This document shows, one piece after another, positions 1 to 14,173 of a DNA stretch of 64,000 nucleotides; the stretch's first letter is position 1, and each line of letters begins with the position of its first letter. The DNA is taken from contig CM072154.1 of assembly GCA_036850595.1 (NCBI GenBank), positions 7,943,330 to 8,007,329 on the forward strand, given 5' to 3'. Made by a program: the position numbers and the translations under genes. The notes beneath the pieces were generated by a model. The model ran no database searches. It was not told the DNA's origin and saw only the letters and a list, made by a program, of their open reading frames with translations. Source of the stretch: Rhyacichthys aspro (lineage: Eukaryota; Chordata; Actinopteri; Gobiiformes; Rhyacichthyidae).

Positions 1-99
1 GTTGATCATTTTCAGTTTGTTAATATTGCCATCACCATGGTAACTCTGTGATTGACACACAGACAAATGAGTTTCAAGCACAATGCACTGCTTTGACTT

Positions 100-246
100 T
101 ATGATTGGATAAAAAATCAGGACATTTGGGACAGGAAGAGGGCAATATCAGGACATTTTAGCGTTTTTGTAGATATCCACCAGGACACAGGACTGGGGGA
201 TTTAAATCAGGACTGTCCCGGTAAAATTTATTATGGTCACCCTAAC
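100..246. repeat. DNA transposon relic with TAGGGTGACCAT end
   Basis: The right edge reads GGACTGTCCCGG then ATTATGGTCACCCTA. Its complement starts TAGGGTGACCAT, a widespread end of vertebrate DNA transposons. Direct copies of TCAGGACATTT occur inside. The left border is unclear. Confidence 0.45.
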
Positions 247-3200
247 CTAGAAGAACATCTGAGAAAGCTGAGCAACAATTTCAGCTAAATTCCATTTCAG
301 ATTCAACAGTTTAAACACACTTTCCACTTCACAAACTCCCCATTTCCTTCTTCACATTGTCCCCACAAAATGAATCTGTCATGTCAAATACAAATCAATA
401 TGTGACTAAACTCTCACAACAGTAGGTTATTAATTGGAAGTGAGTCCTTTCCACATTTGGGAAAAAGAAGCAGGCGCTCATCGTGCATTATGAATACTGA
501 AGCTCCAGGTTGCTCAAAGAAGCATGCGGCAGCAAACTGTAAAAGTAGTTTAAGAAAGTTTCGAAGCAAAAATAACATACATATTTAATTCAACTCTAAG
601 AATCGGAGAAAGCCCTTTTCATTTGAGACTAGATTTGTAAAGCTAACTTAGCAAAATGCTTCAGTCACTGTCTTCAAACCTTTTCGACCTTTATTCTTAG
701 GATTTAGTTGCTGATTTTACACCTGAAAGAACACTCTCCTCCGCTGTTCTGAAGCAGTGACAGCCTGCCTTTATCTCCTTCCTTCTACAAACATTCTTGA
801 TACCTTTTGAGAGTTTGACGTCGCCACGAAGCTGTTATTTTTCAGTCAGGCGGCGCTGGGTCCGGCTGACTGACAGCGACGTGTGACAGCCGAGAGGCCA
901 GTGGTCGTTAATCACGGAGCGAGGAAAGAGGAAATTATACTCATCAGCGCAGTAGGAGATGACATTTCTGAGGCTGCAATTAAAACGTGGCAGCGCTAAA
1001 GCAAGACGAAGAGGACCAAAGGCTATATATTCTAATGATGCAGTGGGTGATGCATTTTATTATGCGATGTGATTCATGCGAACGGAGCGGGGCCAGGAGG
1101 GAAAGTTCACAGTACAAGCTGATCCGTGAGCAAAGTAAATGAAGGGAAAGCAGAGGAAAGACATTAAAAGACAAAAGTTAAAGTGGAAAATGAGGCCAGT
1201 GTTTGAAGGAGTAGAGCGGTTTGTGTGATGTGAAGACTGCTTGGGATTAACCACAGAGGATAAAAGGACAAAAAGAAAGATAAAAGAGTGTTCACCTCCT
1301 CAGTAAAACTATTACAAGGGGCTGGGCACAATGAGCTCAAAGCAATACCACTATTATGATTCATTTTATGATTTTGTTCTGTTGTTTACTGACTTCACAG
1401 TTTGCTCCCAAGGTTAAAGATTATGTTTAATTTTTTCTAATGAGAGTGAATATATTACAAATCACCAAAAAGACATGCAGACACATATTCAACAGTAATG
1501 AAAGATGACAAACACAAGAGAGAGAGCAAGGAAGGAAACAAGAGTGTTCATTTATTGTGAGTTACTTTCCTACAAAATTGGAATAAATACCTAGTCATTA
1601 AAGTGGCACAACTTAATTTTCTATCTGCCCTGATGGTCTCAGACTCCACTCACCCCCAACAGCAGCCTAGAAACCTCTTCAGCTTTTCTTTTGTTAAAAA
1701 AATAAAAGCTAATGTGGACTAATGTTTCGAACGTGCATTATCTCTGCCTCGTTAACACTGTGGGATTGAATTGCATCATCATCATAAACGTAATCTGCTC
1801 ATGTTTTTCTTTTTTGTGCTTTCTCTGTGCAAAAAGACAGAAATTGCACTGAATAAACACTTTTTCCTTTTTTACTGGTAGACCATTACTTCCTTATTGA
1901 CACGCTCTGTGGACCAATGGGAGCACTCCTTTTTCCAGAAGCATGTATGTGATTGGCCAAATCTGTTACATTCCTTGAAAATAAAGCCTACCTTTTTAAG
2001 TTATTGTGATATAGTCACATTGTAATGTTGCTTCAATTATGCATTTTGGAGCCAAATAAATGTTAGCTCATTTTAGTGATAAAAGGTTTTTCCCAAAAAT
2101 GTTTATTTGGTCTTCCATGTCAAAATAAAACACTCAAAAACATTGGGCTGATTAAAAATGAAAAAATTAAATTAAATCAAAAGATAAAAGGTTTTTTTTG
2201 ATGAAGTATTTCAATATATCCCTCAAAACTCCAACCACTATGCAGGTAAAGCTTACTCGATATATTAATAAGCTGAAAAAACTGCCTTCTCCAGCTTTAT
2301 CTCCGAGCCCTACTACACAAACATATTGTCTTTGCCGCTGAGCTCCAAACCCACATGGACAGTAAGACGACACACACTCACTCTACCTGTGGCTCTGGCT
2401 TACACGCACAAACACACAATTACAACTAATCTGCTTGTTCGCTCTGATTAGTCTAAAAACAAACACGACAGGCGCACACTTGTTGCCAAGCAACAGCAAT
2501 GCTCGCTTGATCAGCCGAGTCTGAAACACAGAGGAAGTCAGGAGACGAGCAGCGGAGGAGAGGAGATAAGGGGACAGGAGGAAAGGAAACACTAAAATAA
2601 AATGAAAGAACAACAATTTAAAAAGGTTTTGATATGTCTTTTGTTGCTGCTTCTGTATACACTCAAAGAAGACCACAAGTGACAAATTTGAAAGCTACGT
2701 GGCCCCAAATCAAAAAGTAGAGGAGAGCAGGCCAGGAAATATCAATCACAACACAGACATCTACATGACACATATCACATCGGCTTATCCCGACTTCACG
2801 GAACATGTGCGTGTTGGCTAAAAGCACTTCCTGAACACTGACAGACTGAGTGAATGAACATGTTTTGGCATGTGTGAAAATCATTGGGAATAAGGAGGCA
2901 GCGAGAGTTTCAGGAGATTTCAGGGGAACACTATAAGCTCTAATAACACCAGCAGTTATGAATTACCAGTAGTGCTGTCAAACTGAATAACCCACCCCAA
3001 AGTCAGAGCTCAGTCAAAGTATATTAAAAAACTACTGAAGTATTTTGTTCAGACACTAGTCTATGATGAGAGAGGATAGTGCAATAAAAATGTTGAATAA
3101 TTATTACAATCTCTTTGCTTAGTGTTTAAACAGATTCACACATTTTATGAACATAAATTAATAACAAAATATCAAAATACTTTCTGACAATTCAAAAGTT

Positions 3201-3291
3201 GCTGTAAAAAATGGGTAAACATTGACCTTTATTCCAAGAAATAAATCCAAAACTCATTTGTAGATGGAACAAGAATCTTAAGAAGCTACAG

Positions 3292-3365
3292 CAGTGGTGG
3301 GCAAACTAAGGCCCAGGGGCTACATATGGCCCGTTAGGCTGTTCATTCCGTCCCGCCAAGCATTT
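3292..3365 (+). mobile_element. partial hAT-type left end
   Basis: CAGTGGTGGGCAAACTAAGG followed by GGCTACATATGGCCCG resembles a common teleost hAT terminus. No matching right end was seen, so this is a truncated relic. Confidence 0.5.
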
Positions 3366-6300
3366 ACTAATATTTAATTAATAATTAAAGACAGCATACA
3401 GGCCTTTTCCTACAATACACTGCAGTGATCAGCTGATTCCACTAGATCAATTTAACCTTTGCTAAAGCTTATATTAACCTTAACAATAATTAATTGACTA
3501 GTTTTTCATTGAAGTCTACTCAAAGACTTCATGTCAGATATTCCAAGAAAGTGTTGTGGTTTTTAAGTTAATAAATAGCCACTACTTTTTGACCAAGCCA
3601 AGAAACAACAGCTACATCTCCAAGAGTTAAAGGCCAAATTACAAGCTTTTATGTGTCATTTCTATATAGTTTATTGTCAGATTTGAAACTTGAGCGCCAT
3701 GTATGCTAATCTCAGTTTAGTCTTTGAAGAAGCACAGGTCCTAAAACAATCTGTGGATAACTCTGTGTGGTGTCATTCTGCATTCAGTCCAAGTTCACAA
3801 AAACACAGCATCTTGTCTGTAGCTGGTGTACGCTAAATGCTCATATGACTAGAGCAGCTAAATATCAACACATGTTCTCTACCCACTCAATCCCAGCATG
3901 CACATGTAGTCAGTTGGTTGCCAAGCCCCAAACACATCTTGCTTTGTCCTTCAGGATTGCCTTACAGTTTAGAGTTATTATCAATATATCAAAATAAATG
4001 AAAAAGATGCCACATAGATTTATTTGCGCTTCTCAAAGTCTAAGACAAAAGTCAAACCACACGTTGATAATTCTCCAGCAAAAGCAATATGTAGTGAATG
4101 TCCTGAGATTAATAGAAAGTAAAATGAATTCATAACATCTGCTGCCTGCTGTGACCAAAGCTGATGGAGAGATTTATACGAAAATGTTTCTGTGCCAATG
4201 CATATATTTATTCATATGGGGTTGAATACATTTACACAAATAAAGTGCAAATCAATGCATCTAATATACTTACCAAGTACTTTTACTGCTTTAATAAATG
4301 TCACTATTCAGGCTATATGTGATATTCCAGCCTCACGTCACAGTAAACATCTCTCTCATGTGAGTTCACAGACACATTGATGCAAACATATGAATGCTGA
4401 CAGTTTGACAGCGCCAGTAGGAGGACGTAAACACAGTAGGCGCCGGGTGTGGGTGTTCTGCTGGATCACTCTGTGAGTCACATGCTTTGTAAACGTGACA
4501 CACACACACTTAGAATGTGGTCCGGCGTATTTCCAACAGTTTTCTTTTATTTATTTGACTCTAATCTGTGCCGCAGCGGCTGAACTGATGAAAGAAGGGG
4601 CTCGCGCAAAGAACTGCTCGAGGTCTGTCCTGTTCCTTGTGTGCAACAAGGTGGCAAAAAATGAACAATAAAGAAAAAGCACTATGACATTTACAGAGAG
4701 AAAGAATAGTGCAAGTTAAAATTGAAAAACTGCCCCAAATGCTCCATACTCATAAGTTTTATGGGTAAAATGAGCTGTGACGTTGGCTTTTACTGTTTTT
4801 AAGTAGCATCTGCACTACTTTATAGGAGCACTTAAAATGAGCCTGTATCTACATTGTACAGTAATTTAAAATAGTTTTTCTCCTGCCAGGTCAATCATGT
4901 TTTCTTTCTGTTCCACACAAAAAATAGTCTGATCAAAGTGAATTCTACCTGCCTCTGAACGCTAACTGGACATACAACTGGTCAGAAAAATCAAGCATAG
5001 CCCCATTTTAGATACAAGAGAATGGGATTCTGACCAAGTAGAAATTGCTGTGCTGGGAAGTAATTCCAGACCTATTTCAATTTTAAGTGAAAAGACTGGC
5101 CAGGAGATACTTTTCAAAAAGCATTTTATAAAATACTTCTCCACAACAGTGTCACATTAAACTAGAGCAATACAGAGCAATCTTTTGTAAATAATTAATT
5201 TGTATGGGCAAATGATGGGGTTTATAGTACAAATGAATCAAGCTGACTGTAAACTTGTAATTTGTTTTAAAACTCAGTGAAATCTTGTACTGTGGCTGCC
5301 ACTGTTATCTTTTTCTTGTCACCATGGATATGCACAAATGTGGGAATTAAGGAGAAACTTCACAGCTCTAAGGGAAAGCTCTGTTTTGTCATTAAACATT
5401 TAAAAACGGTAAATGAACTTTCTTCAAAAGTGTGTTTTCTGTCAACTAAAACACTGTTTGGATGTGTATTATAAGGCTATCAAGGCACTTCAACTTGTAA
5501 AAATCTAGAGAAGCTAAGTAAAAAAGCCAACATGTTTTGACCAACCTGGTCCTCATCAGGGCTCTATACACAAGCATCAAAATTATGATTAACAGTATTT
5601 TTCCCTGTTTATAGATAACCCTCAACACTATCTTTCCAACATATAGAACAACCAACTAATTTTTGTTTACTGTGTGTTTACAGCAAGCCAAAATGCAAAA
5701 AAAAAAACAACATCTATAAAAAACTGCAGGACTTTTTATAGTACTACAATTGGACAACTTTAAGAACTATTGTGCAGTCTAAATGTAGTCTGTTTCTCAT
5801 TTCTTATTCAGTGTCAGAAGTTGAACTAAGTCATGCGCTCTTAGAGAGGACTGACATCATTTCAAGTGTTCTTTTTTATTTTAAGAGCACACACAATAAT
5901 ATCAGCACAGCCTTAATGCAGACATTTTGTTGCATGGAAACAGGCTAGAATGTCCCATTGTAATTATTTTAATGATCAAGTGGAGTGTGTCTTGGATTAC
6001 GCAACAAGACTCACTGCAGCAGCAAACTTTCTCAAATCTTGTTTCTCAGACGTTTTTCCTGAGCGGCTGCATTCTGAAACTTGCCGGCTGTAATTGGAGC
6101 AGCCTCCGGTGCAAGCTTGTGTCGTCCAGTGAATGTGCTGTATGTCAAGTTCACAATTCAATTAAAGCTGCTGCTGGACAAACCGGAATGGTGCAGCCAT
6201 CAGGAAGCGACAAGAAGCAGAACATGTCTGTCAAATAACTGGCAACACAGATGTCTAAGGAGAAAGTAGGAAACAGCAGTGAGTAAAGAACAATTTACTC

Positions 6301-8920
6301 CACTATTTCATGGACGAGCAGAGAAACAGCTAAGCTTCTCATTGAATGCATGACACTTAAGATTAACATGCAAAATAATCCCACATGTACAGATTAATAC
6401 TATGGCTTTGGGCTGGAGATTATCCGATACAATACATGAGAGAGATTAAAGCGTCTCCATGCAGCACACCATTAGTGTAGCATAAAATACACGGAGGCCT
6501 TTTAATAAAACATTCGTACATATCCCTGTCGCCGCTGAGAAAACCGCACCACTGCCAAAAACCTGGAAACCTGTCGTGTTTGGCTTGTTCACGTTCTGCT
6601 TTTCTCTAATGAGTGTTGTTTTGTTTTTTTTAATCAGTGTGACACATTGCATTTAGGAGAGTGTTTTCACCGAGAGCCTCTACAGCACGGCTCTGCAGCT
6701 TGTGCCGGTTCTTGGACGGGCATCAAGTCCCACCTGTGGGCTTATTACAATGCATCGCTGAGCACACAATAGCGCCGTCACCATCACAATGTTTTCCTTG
6801 AACAGGTAAATACGCAGGGTATTGGAACAGACTTGAGACAATGGCGGAATGTAAACAGGGCAGAGTGAATTACTACAGGAACATTGTCGCGTCGTAAATG
6901 GTTTCGAAGTTTTTTGTGAAATACGTTAGGGAAGGAAGGAAAAGATGTCCTCCTACAACAACCTGTACTTTCTTTGTCCTTTCTAGGCCATTGTGGGTTC
7001 CATGAAAGAAAACACACCTTCTCTACGTGGCTCATTTAAAGATAACATAACCTCAGCACTTCTTATTTTCATTATTGAGCGTATTCCTGTTCTTTCAAGG
7101 CATAACATACTGGCAGACTGTCACTGGCACATATTAACCTCATATAAAGCTGGATGAGCCCTAGAGCCAGGGTTCCATACATTTTTTTTTTGCCAATTAC
7201 TCAGATGTGTGTATGAAGAAATGGTGCAGTAAGGCATGAGCTTATTTATGATAAAGTTATCAATGAGTTTATGATTTTTTTCGAGTTAATAATCGGATAG
7301 TGAAGCAGGAAGTGTGTAAATGCGTAGAAACCTAATGGACTAACAAAAACAAGTGGTCAAAACTTGTACTCAAAAAATCACAAACATTTTTAATCAAATC
7401 TAAACCAGATGAAGCTACAAGTACACAACAGGACACGTGGATAGAGCATTTACACATAAAGATTATTTTTTTAATTTAATTAGTTGACAGTTATTTTAAT
7501 AATAGATTACAATTGATTAATCCAATTAGTTGTTGCAGCTCTAGAACACATTTTATGTTGTACCTGACCTGAATATTATAGCAACATAGAATACATATGA
7601 ACCTAACCTCCTAACCTGCTTCATATCCATCATTTCGTCGTCATCGCTTTGTTCTTTATTCCGTTTTAAATGAAATAGTAGGGAAATATTTATTCTAAGG
7701 GTAATAGGCTCATTTCTAGACATATTGTTGAATGCTACTAAAACTGCCACTGTCCACACTGGGTTTCCTTGGCTTCATTCTGACTCAGTGTTAAGGAGCA
7801 GCCTTTAAAATGTAATAGCTACAAACAGACCTCGTATTTCTCACTGCAAGTACCGCACGGAGAATGTAAAGCTCTTTTTTAATTCGAGCAAGAATGGACA
7901 CAAACTATCAGAATGCAATATTTTAGCATTTTATCTTTTTTTTAAAAGGGGCAAGATTTGTGGTGAAGGTCAATTTTTTAACATGTCATCTGAAGCTTGA
8001 CAGGAGAAATCGATCTGTTTTTGGTTCGCAGGCTGACAAATCCTACAAAAATGTTGCTTGCTGGTTGTTCTGCATCTCTTCAGCTCAGCCTCTCTTTCTG
8101 CATTAGACGAAGCTGTCCTCCCACCTAAAACCTACTCTCATCGGATTGGCCGGCGTCCAGAAACTCAAAGCGCCTGGATCCATTCTGTTTCGTTCTTCTA
8201 CGGCTCCGACATCATGACAATGTAAACACCACATGATAGAAAGCAACAAAAGCATAAAATGTCAGCTTCTATTGTAAATGCGTTTGGTTTCCCTGAGTCC
8301 AAGAGCTTCCATTCCTCTCCGTGGCCTGTTTCTTGGACAGTTATATAAACAAGAATATAAATCAAGACGTTCTGAGGAGTCTAATCTCAGACTTGTCTAC
8401 AGGCTCCAAGCGAATAGAGTTACATTTTTTGATGTATGCATTCTCTTTAAATAATACTGTCCAGATCTAATCGAAATGCACAGAAACACTGCTATACTTC
8501 GTCTTTGTTGCTCAAAGGTCATTTTGATCCATTAATCAGGTAAGTAGGCATTCAACTCCGAGATATAAACACAGGAAACAGCCACAAAGTCTCTGTTTAT
8601 GAATCGTCCACTGAGTCTCACTTCCTGGTAATGTTTTATATCACTTTGTACGTGCTCTCGATTCCATCACCGAAACCTGTTCACTTCATTTCTGGCTCCC
8701 AGTCTTTTTTGCCGATCCCGCTGCGACTGAGGTGTTCTCTGTGCCAGCATCCACAGTGTCAGACAGCTCAAACATCTGGGGAATGAGCACTGAGGGGGCC
8801 GTGTGTTTATTCGGTGGATGACTGTGTGACTCTCCCTCACAAGATGCTCAAAACTACTCTCATGTTCCAGAGGGAGAATCCACAAACAGTGCTCCAGCTG
8901 TAGACTCACTCCATATAGAG

Positions 8921-9673
8921 CAGGGGTGTCAAACTGAAAGTGATGAGGGGCCACGATAGTTAGTAAGAATCCTTTCAGGGGCGGAAGATGGTGGCACTTT
9001 TTACATTTTGAGGTTCATTTGAGTTTTACAAAAGTTATCTTTAGCTATTATTTTCCTCCGTTTATGGGAACTGATTTTAGTTGGTTTTGAACAGGTTTTA
9101 GTTGAATTTGAACAGGTTTTAGATGGATTTGAACAGGTTTTAGGTGGATTTGAACAGGTTTTAGTTGAATTTGAACAGGTTTTAGGTGGATTTGAACAGG
9201 TTTTAGGTGGATTTGAACAGGTTTTAGTTGAATTTGAACAGGTTTTAGGTGGATTTGAACAGGTTTTAGTTGAATGTGAACAGGTTTTATATGTATTTAA
9301 ACTGGTTTTATTTGGATTTGAACTGGTTTTATATGGATTTGAACTGGTTTTATTTGGATTTGAACTGGTTTTATATGTATTTGAACTGGTTTTAGTTGGA
9401 TTTGAACAGGTCTTAGTTGGATTTGAGCTGGTTTTAGTTGGGACTGAACAGATATTATACGTATTTTAACAGGTTTTATTTGGATTTGTGCAGATTATAT
9501 ATATCTTTGTTGGTTTAAAATTTTCATAAACAAATTAATCTGATTCAAATACAACTAAAACTTGTTCAAATACAATTAAAACCAAGTGCCAAAAATATCA
9601 CCTACTTTTGGAGGGCCACATAAAACATTGCAAAGGGCCGCATTTCGCCCCCAGGCCTTGACTTTGACATGTG
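8921..9673 (+). mobile_element. hAT-like non-autonomous element with 21-bp minisatellite core
   Basis: The left end CAGGGGTGTCAAACT is typical of hAT-type terminal repeats, and the right end reads CCTTGACTTTGACATGTG, a decayed match to its complement. The element is flanked on both sides by the same 8 bases, ATATAGAG (8913-8920 and 9674-9681). An 8-bp target duplication is the hallmark of hAT insertion. It has no transposase frame. The interior is mostly a tandem array (see 9069-9495). Confidence 0.85.
9069..9495 (+). repeat. 21-bp minisatellite, about 20 units
   Basis: The unit is AACAGGTTTTAG followed by TTGGATTTG, with period 21. Two unit types form blocks. Units with ACAGGTTTTAG fill the left part to about 9290; units with ACTGGTTTTAT dominate about 9298-9385, after which the first type returns. 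Such blocks suggest local amplification after the element inserted. The opposite strand reads without stops, but the unit has no protein-like features. Confidence 0.92.
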
Positions 9674-9681
9674 ATATAGAG

Positions 9682-11273
9682 AGACAAATATTTACATCAT
9701 AATAATCTGAAACAACACTTACTGAACTAAATGATGTGTCGTGATGTTTATGAGCAGGGAACCGTTTCAACGAATGAGACAAAAACTGTACAATGTTTCA
9801 TCGAGTCTGATAAATGTGCCAAGGTACAAAGACATCAAGTCCAACAACATGTTTCCTCAGGTCGCCATGGAGATCAATAAATGTCACCAGTTCCACTTGT
9901 TAAGCCAGCACCGACATGACATAAATGAACTGAACTCAGGGGTCTATGCAGCACAATATAACCTCATTTCAACATCAGAAGCATCTGGGACTTTATACAG
10001 CACGCCTTGTGAATATACATTAATTAAAACATGCTCCGGAATATAATATATGCTCCTGAGCAACTGTCATCTTCCCCTCCCCACAAACTGTATGCGTACA
10101 CATCTCCACAACCACACACAACTCTTAATATGTCATAGTTTTACACTTAATGATTGACACTGACTCCAAAATAAATATGACAAACTACAGACTACAGCAT
10201 GCTTCAGGGAAATCTACATCAGAATACAAACTGGAACAATTGATTTTGGGAAGAATTTGCTGCTCCACAATGACTCAATAGTAGTAATAAAATAAAATAG
10301 TTACCATGGCAGGCATACAAATGATGTGAATGGGGAATTGTAGGTTACATCACATACTTGACTTTTCACAGCTTAATTTGGAGAGTTTAATGTGGATTTA
10401 AAACTAAGCCTCGGATATAAAATTTGATTCATCACACAGGATCATTTGAGATGATTTTTGCCACGAACTGACACTTTATAAATGCAACTTAATAAACTGA
10501 ACAAAAGGTGCTGCCAAGGAGGCTTTTTTAGTTTAATGAGCTTATCAATCACTCAAAACAGGATTGGACCAAATCCAAGCACAAAAAGTGAAATGAAAGT
10601 TAACCAATGTTATTAAGTATTGAAACTGGGACTTTCTTTAGGGACTTCCTATCTTCTGTAAATATAAAGCAATCACACTATCTGGCACCTAAAATGACGT
10701 CTGAGGACTTCAACCAAGTGAGCTGTGATTTTTTTTTTATTGAACCCCCTCTTCCTTCCTTTTTTCAGTTCAATATACATACACACACAAAGAAATAACC
10801 AAGAAGCAGTCAAGGGCAGGTTACAGCACTAAGCCTCAAACACAACATTCCACTTTTAGAAAGATTATTGACCTCTTTATGGTTCAACACATTTATGTTT
10901 TATGACTTCAAAGAGCAATACCCTTTGTCATGATTTCAAAGTTGTTCTGGCATTAGCCTGGCTGTATTTGAGTCTAAGCCTTGCTCTCACATATTGTGTG
11001 TTTGTGGGTGGCCTTTGATGAATAGAAGACACCTGAGCTGGAGCAACACCGTGTTTACAAGCTGCTGTCAAGAACATATTGTTCTTTTTGCATTTTACGG
11101 GGTCAGAACTTATTTGTTTTATATGGCTTTGAAAACGAACAAAGCTTCGACCAGCGCAGTAAAGTGTCCAAGGTGCTCTCTGATCAAGTCATGTGAGACC
11201 AAACACTCGACTATCCTGCCCAGACCACATTCACATAAGCAGTAAATTCCAGCAGGTTACAGTGTGTTCCTAC
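9682..11273. other. klhdc8b intron next to the donor
   Basis: AT-rich intron. A 101-codon open frame at 9741-10046 and shorter ones have no recognisable domain and look like chance. Nothing else is evident. Confidence 0.65.
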
Positions 11274-11649
11274 CTTTCTCCACCGCTGTGACCCCCATCG
11301 ACGGTTGGCTGAGGCTGGCTCTGGTCTCCCACTTGCCCTCATCTGGGTGGTACATCTCCACAGAGGCCAGTGGGGTCTGCTGCTGGTTCATACCTCCGAG
11401 CACCATCACTTGGCCCCCTAGAGCCACGGCCGAGGCTCCTGCCCGGGCAGTGGGCAGCGGTGGCAGCTGGCTCCACGTCTGGCTCTCTACGTCCAGCACC
11501 TCCACACTGTCCAGGGGCATACCGGTCTCACTGCAGCCCCCCAACACGTACAGCAGGCCCTCCTGGTACACCGGCGTGCAGTAGACCCGGCGCTGGGACA
11601 TGGAGGGGAGCTGCTCCCAGTACAGGGACTTGACAGGACTCACCGCCAT
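11274..11649 (-). CDS. klhdc8b: klhdc8b first coding exon, kelch-repeat protein (partial)
   Basis: KLHDC8B is a kelch beta-propeller protein reported to act in cytokinesis. This exon encodes residues 1-125 and ends AAAG|GTAGGA in phase 1. The first kelch blades are clear: LLYVLGGCSETGMPLDSVEV, the WSQLPPLPTARAGASAV signature, VMVLGGM and VEMYHPDEGKWE. I chose the ATG at 11649 because it puts 17 residues up to LPSM, as in human KLHDC8B. An in-frame ATG at 11664 would add five residues. The acceptor before it is at 11731 (TCCTTAG) or 11747 (CTCTCACTCAG), so the exon starts with 80-100 nt of 5' UTR. The closest paralogue is KLHDC8A; LDVESQTW, PLASVE and MGVTAVE fit 8B better, as does the proximity to usp19. 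No later kelch exons were found in 1-11273. Confidence 0.92.
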
Positions 11650-11747
11650 CTCCTGCACAGGCATGTCTCCAGGAGCGAGAGGAGGAGACGCGGCATCACA
11701 CAGCGCGCCGGGGGTGGGGGGGCACGTCACGCTAAGGAGGACAAGGA

Positions 11748-14173
11748 CTGAGTGAGAGCAAAGAAACAAGCCCAAAACACGAGGCTGTTTTTGTCTGTTT
11801 GAGTGGCTGCCTCAACCTGGTAGTCCACAGGGGAAAGACAAACTGTGAGGGAGGTACGTGTGAGTGAACGAGAAGCGTGTGAAAGAGTGGACAGAATGAA
11901 AAAGAGGGAACCAGTGTCTCCTCCGCCCGATGTCACGACTCCCTCTCTAGCCCAATGTTTTATTCATCCAGCTGTTGGTTGAGAGCAGCACAGCCATCTG
12001 CCCTTCACTTCCCTCTTCCGTACTTCACTGCATCCCGCCGGAAGAGCAGTTGTAGCCAACGGCTTCCTTTGAATGTATTCCTTGGAGAACAATGCTTCGT
12101 CCCGAGGCTTAGAAACGTAATCCCAGAAAAACCACAAAGTCAAGAGGAAAAGAATTAAAAAAGAGGAACGCTGAGATGGCCCTGAATCAAAGATCAGGAA
12201 GAAGCGCTGACCTTCACCAGTCGCTGATAATCCAGGAAAAAGTCAGAAAAAGCCCTCGCAGCAGTGAATGCTATACCTTCAAACAAAAAGGCAATTATTC
12301 AGGGCTGCAGGGCTCATAGCTCCTGCTCCACAGCTCTGTTTGTAGCCTGGTGATAGGGCGTACTGTAAAAAAAACCTTTAATAAAAGGAGGCTAAGTCTT
12401 TAAATGAACTCTACAGGAGTTTAATGACTGGGAGACTTCTTTGCACTTTCCCAAAGACTTGCCTGCCTTAATTAAGCAAGAACTCCAAATCCCAGGGCTG
12501 TGTCCTATGACTCGTTACCGAGCACAGAGGCTTCAGTGTGTGCTTTGCTTCTCCCTGAAGATTCACAAACGATGTGGGTCGCTTGGTGTGGGCCGACCTG
12601 CAAGACAGACAGAGAAACATTGGTATGGAACCAGAGAGTACAATACCAAGAGTTTGGTAAAAAAAAAAAAAAAAAAAAGAGAGATATAATAATCACCATA
12701 TACTGCCCAGTCCAGATATGTCACACCATGGATCTAGCTGAAAGTTTTATATTGGATATTTATTGCAGTAACTAATCATTTTCATCAGTTAAATTAAATG
12801 TACCCAACTGTTTTTTTTTTTTTAATTGAGGAACTGTCTATTATTCAAAACTATAGACGATAATGATAAGCCAACATTATTTAATTAACAAATGTCATAG
12901 AAAAATACTTTCCAGTAATTGCAATTGTTTGACTTTTGGGGGTTTCAGAGAGTGTGTAAAAGCTCCTTTTACCTGGAGACATTTCACTTTTAGCCCTTTC
13001 AAAAATTTTGACTTCATTTTTCACCACATTATAGACATTCTAGCATGATTTCCATACACTTATTATTGGGGTAATACAATATTTGCAATATCTGGCCTTC
13101 ATGGAAACTGCCATATGATTACTTTACTCATTGTTGATGGAATTTCCATTCCCCATTCACTTTTTATGGTAAAGAAGGATGACTGAAGTAGAGGAACTGT
13201 AAAGTGTCGTATATCTTATTAATTCTGGTGAGTACTCAATGCACTCACTAAACCTAATGCACATACATTTAAATACAAATCCTTCCATAATTATATCACA
13301 CACTAATACATAAAAACATTTACCCCTAATCCCTCTCTCAGATTTATATCTGGCCAATACCCATAACTGTCTGGGGCAACAAACTATATTTACATTTAAT
13401 TTGTGGCTTTGCTAATTTAATCTGAACTTCTAATGCAGTTTATTCCTCACATGACTCAGACTCAGACGAGACTCAGCAGGTCAGTTGCTCCTAAAATCAA
13501 ATTACAGCGGTAGTAATAGTGCAATCAGAGTTGCGCAGTTTGCCTCCACTTGCATGCTCGTATGAGTGTGTCTGAATGGCAGTGACGCAGCAGGATGGAG
13601 CACAGTGACCTGAGCATTGGAAGCACTGACATTTAACAGATGGGAGCCAAACACAACCGATACATCTCCCTGCCTGCAGCTTCTCCTCTGCCGTCTTTGT
13701 CTTTCACACACACCCAATGCGTTTACATGTTACTGTTCATTCATAATTAATGACGCCGGCCTCCTAATCTCAATTAATGGCCTTAGCCCTGTGGAGGCAC
13801 TGACCTTTGGAGAGTGAACAATGATGAGTAAAGATGAATGAGGCAGTGGAGATTAAGACTTTCTCTATTTACATATTTCTGTCCAGCATAGCTACATAGC
13901 AAGGGTTAGCTGACCTGCTCTTATGACAAAATTTAACAGAGACATTAGAAATTTCAATAAATAAGCACTAGTTACCGACAAGCCAAATTCAAAAATCAAA
14001 CACGTGTGAGAAATAATTCATTTTCATTAAAATGTTTAATTTAAGAAAAGATGGGCTTCACAAATGCAAAGAAAATAAGCTATAAATTATACTTACTAAT
14101 AAATTCTGTCATCTGTGTATTCGGTTTACTGGTGTTTTTTGTGCTTAGTTAAACTTAAACTGTTTCTTAAAAT
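11748..14173. other. non-coding DNA upstream of klhdc8b coding exon
   Basis: Probable first intron of klhdc8b. It contains an A-run at 12660-12680. A segment at 13680-13850 has two clustered homeodomain-type sites, TAATTAAT at 13744-13751 and CAATTAATGG near 13771, and is a candidate regulatory element. No coding exon was recognised. Confidence 0.55.

Larger units (their letters stand above)
1..8912. other. klhdc8b intron, left part
   Basis: AT-rich non-coding DNA with no kelch exon and no convincing coding frame on either strand. It holds the repeat ends near 100-246 and 3292-3365 and modest CpG clusters near 790-940 and 4420-4630. I see no RNA gene. All longer open frames here lack splice sites and protein-like composition. 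Confidence 0.7.

Noticed and set aside
5520..5575. Segment with ACCAACCTGGTCCTCATCAG resembling a known repeat end
   Set aside because: Only one short match and no partner end, so it was not called as an element.
9069..9495. CRISPR-like array
   Set aside because: Units are head-to-tail with no unique spacers, in an animal genome; this is a minisatellite.
9741..10046. 101-codon plus-strand frame
   Set aside because: No domain, no splice-linked partner, and located inside a klhdc8b intron in AT-rich DNA.
1..11273. Search for further kelch exons of klhdc8b
   Set aside because: No minus-strand frame shows the paired-Gly and Trp kelch pattern, so the remaining exons must lie outside the window.
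11264..11633. Plus-strand open frames over the kelch exon
   Set aside because: They mirror the klhdc8b coding exon on the other strand.
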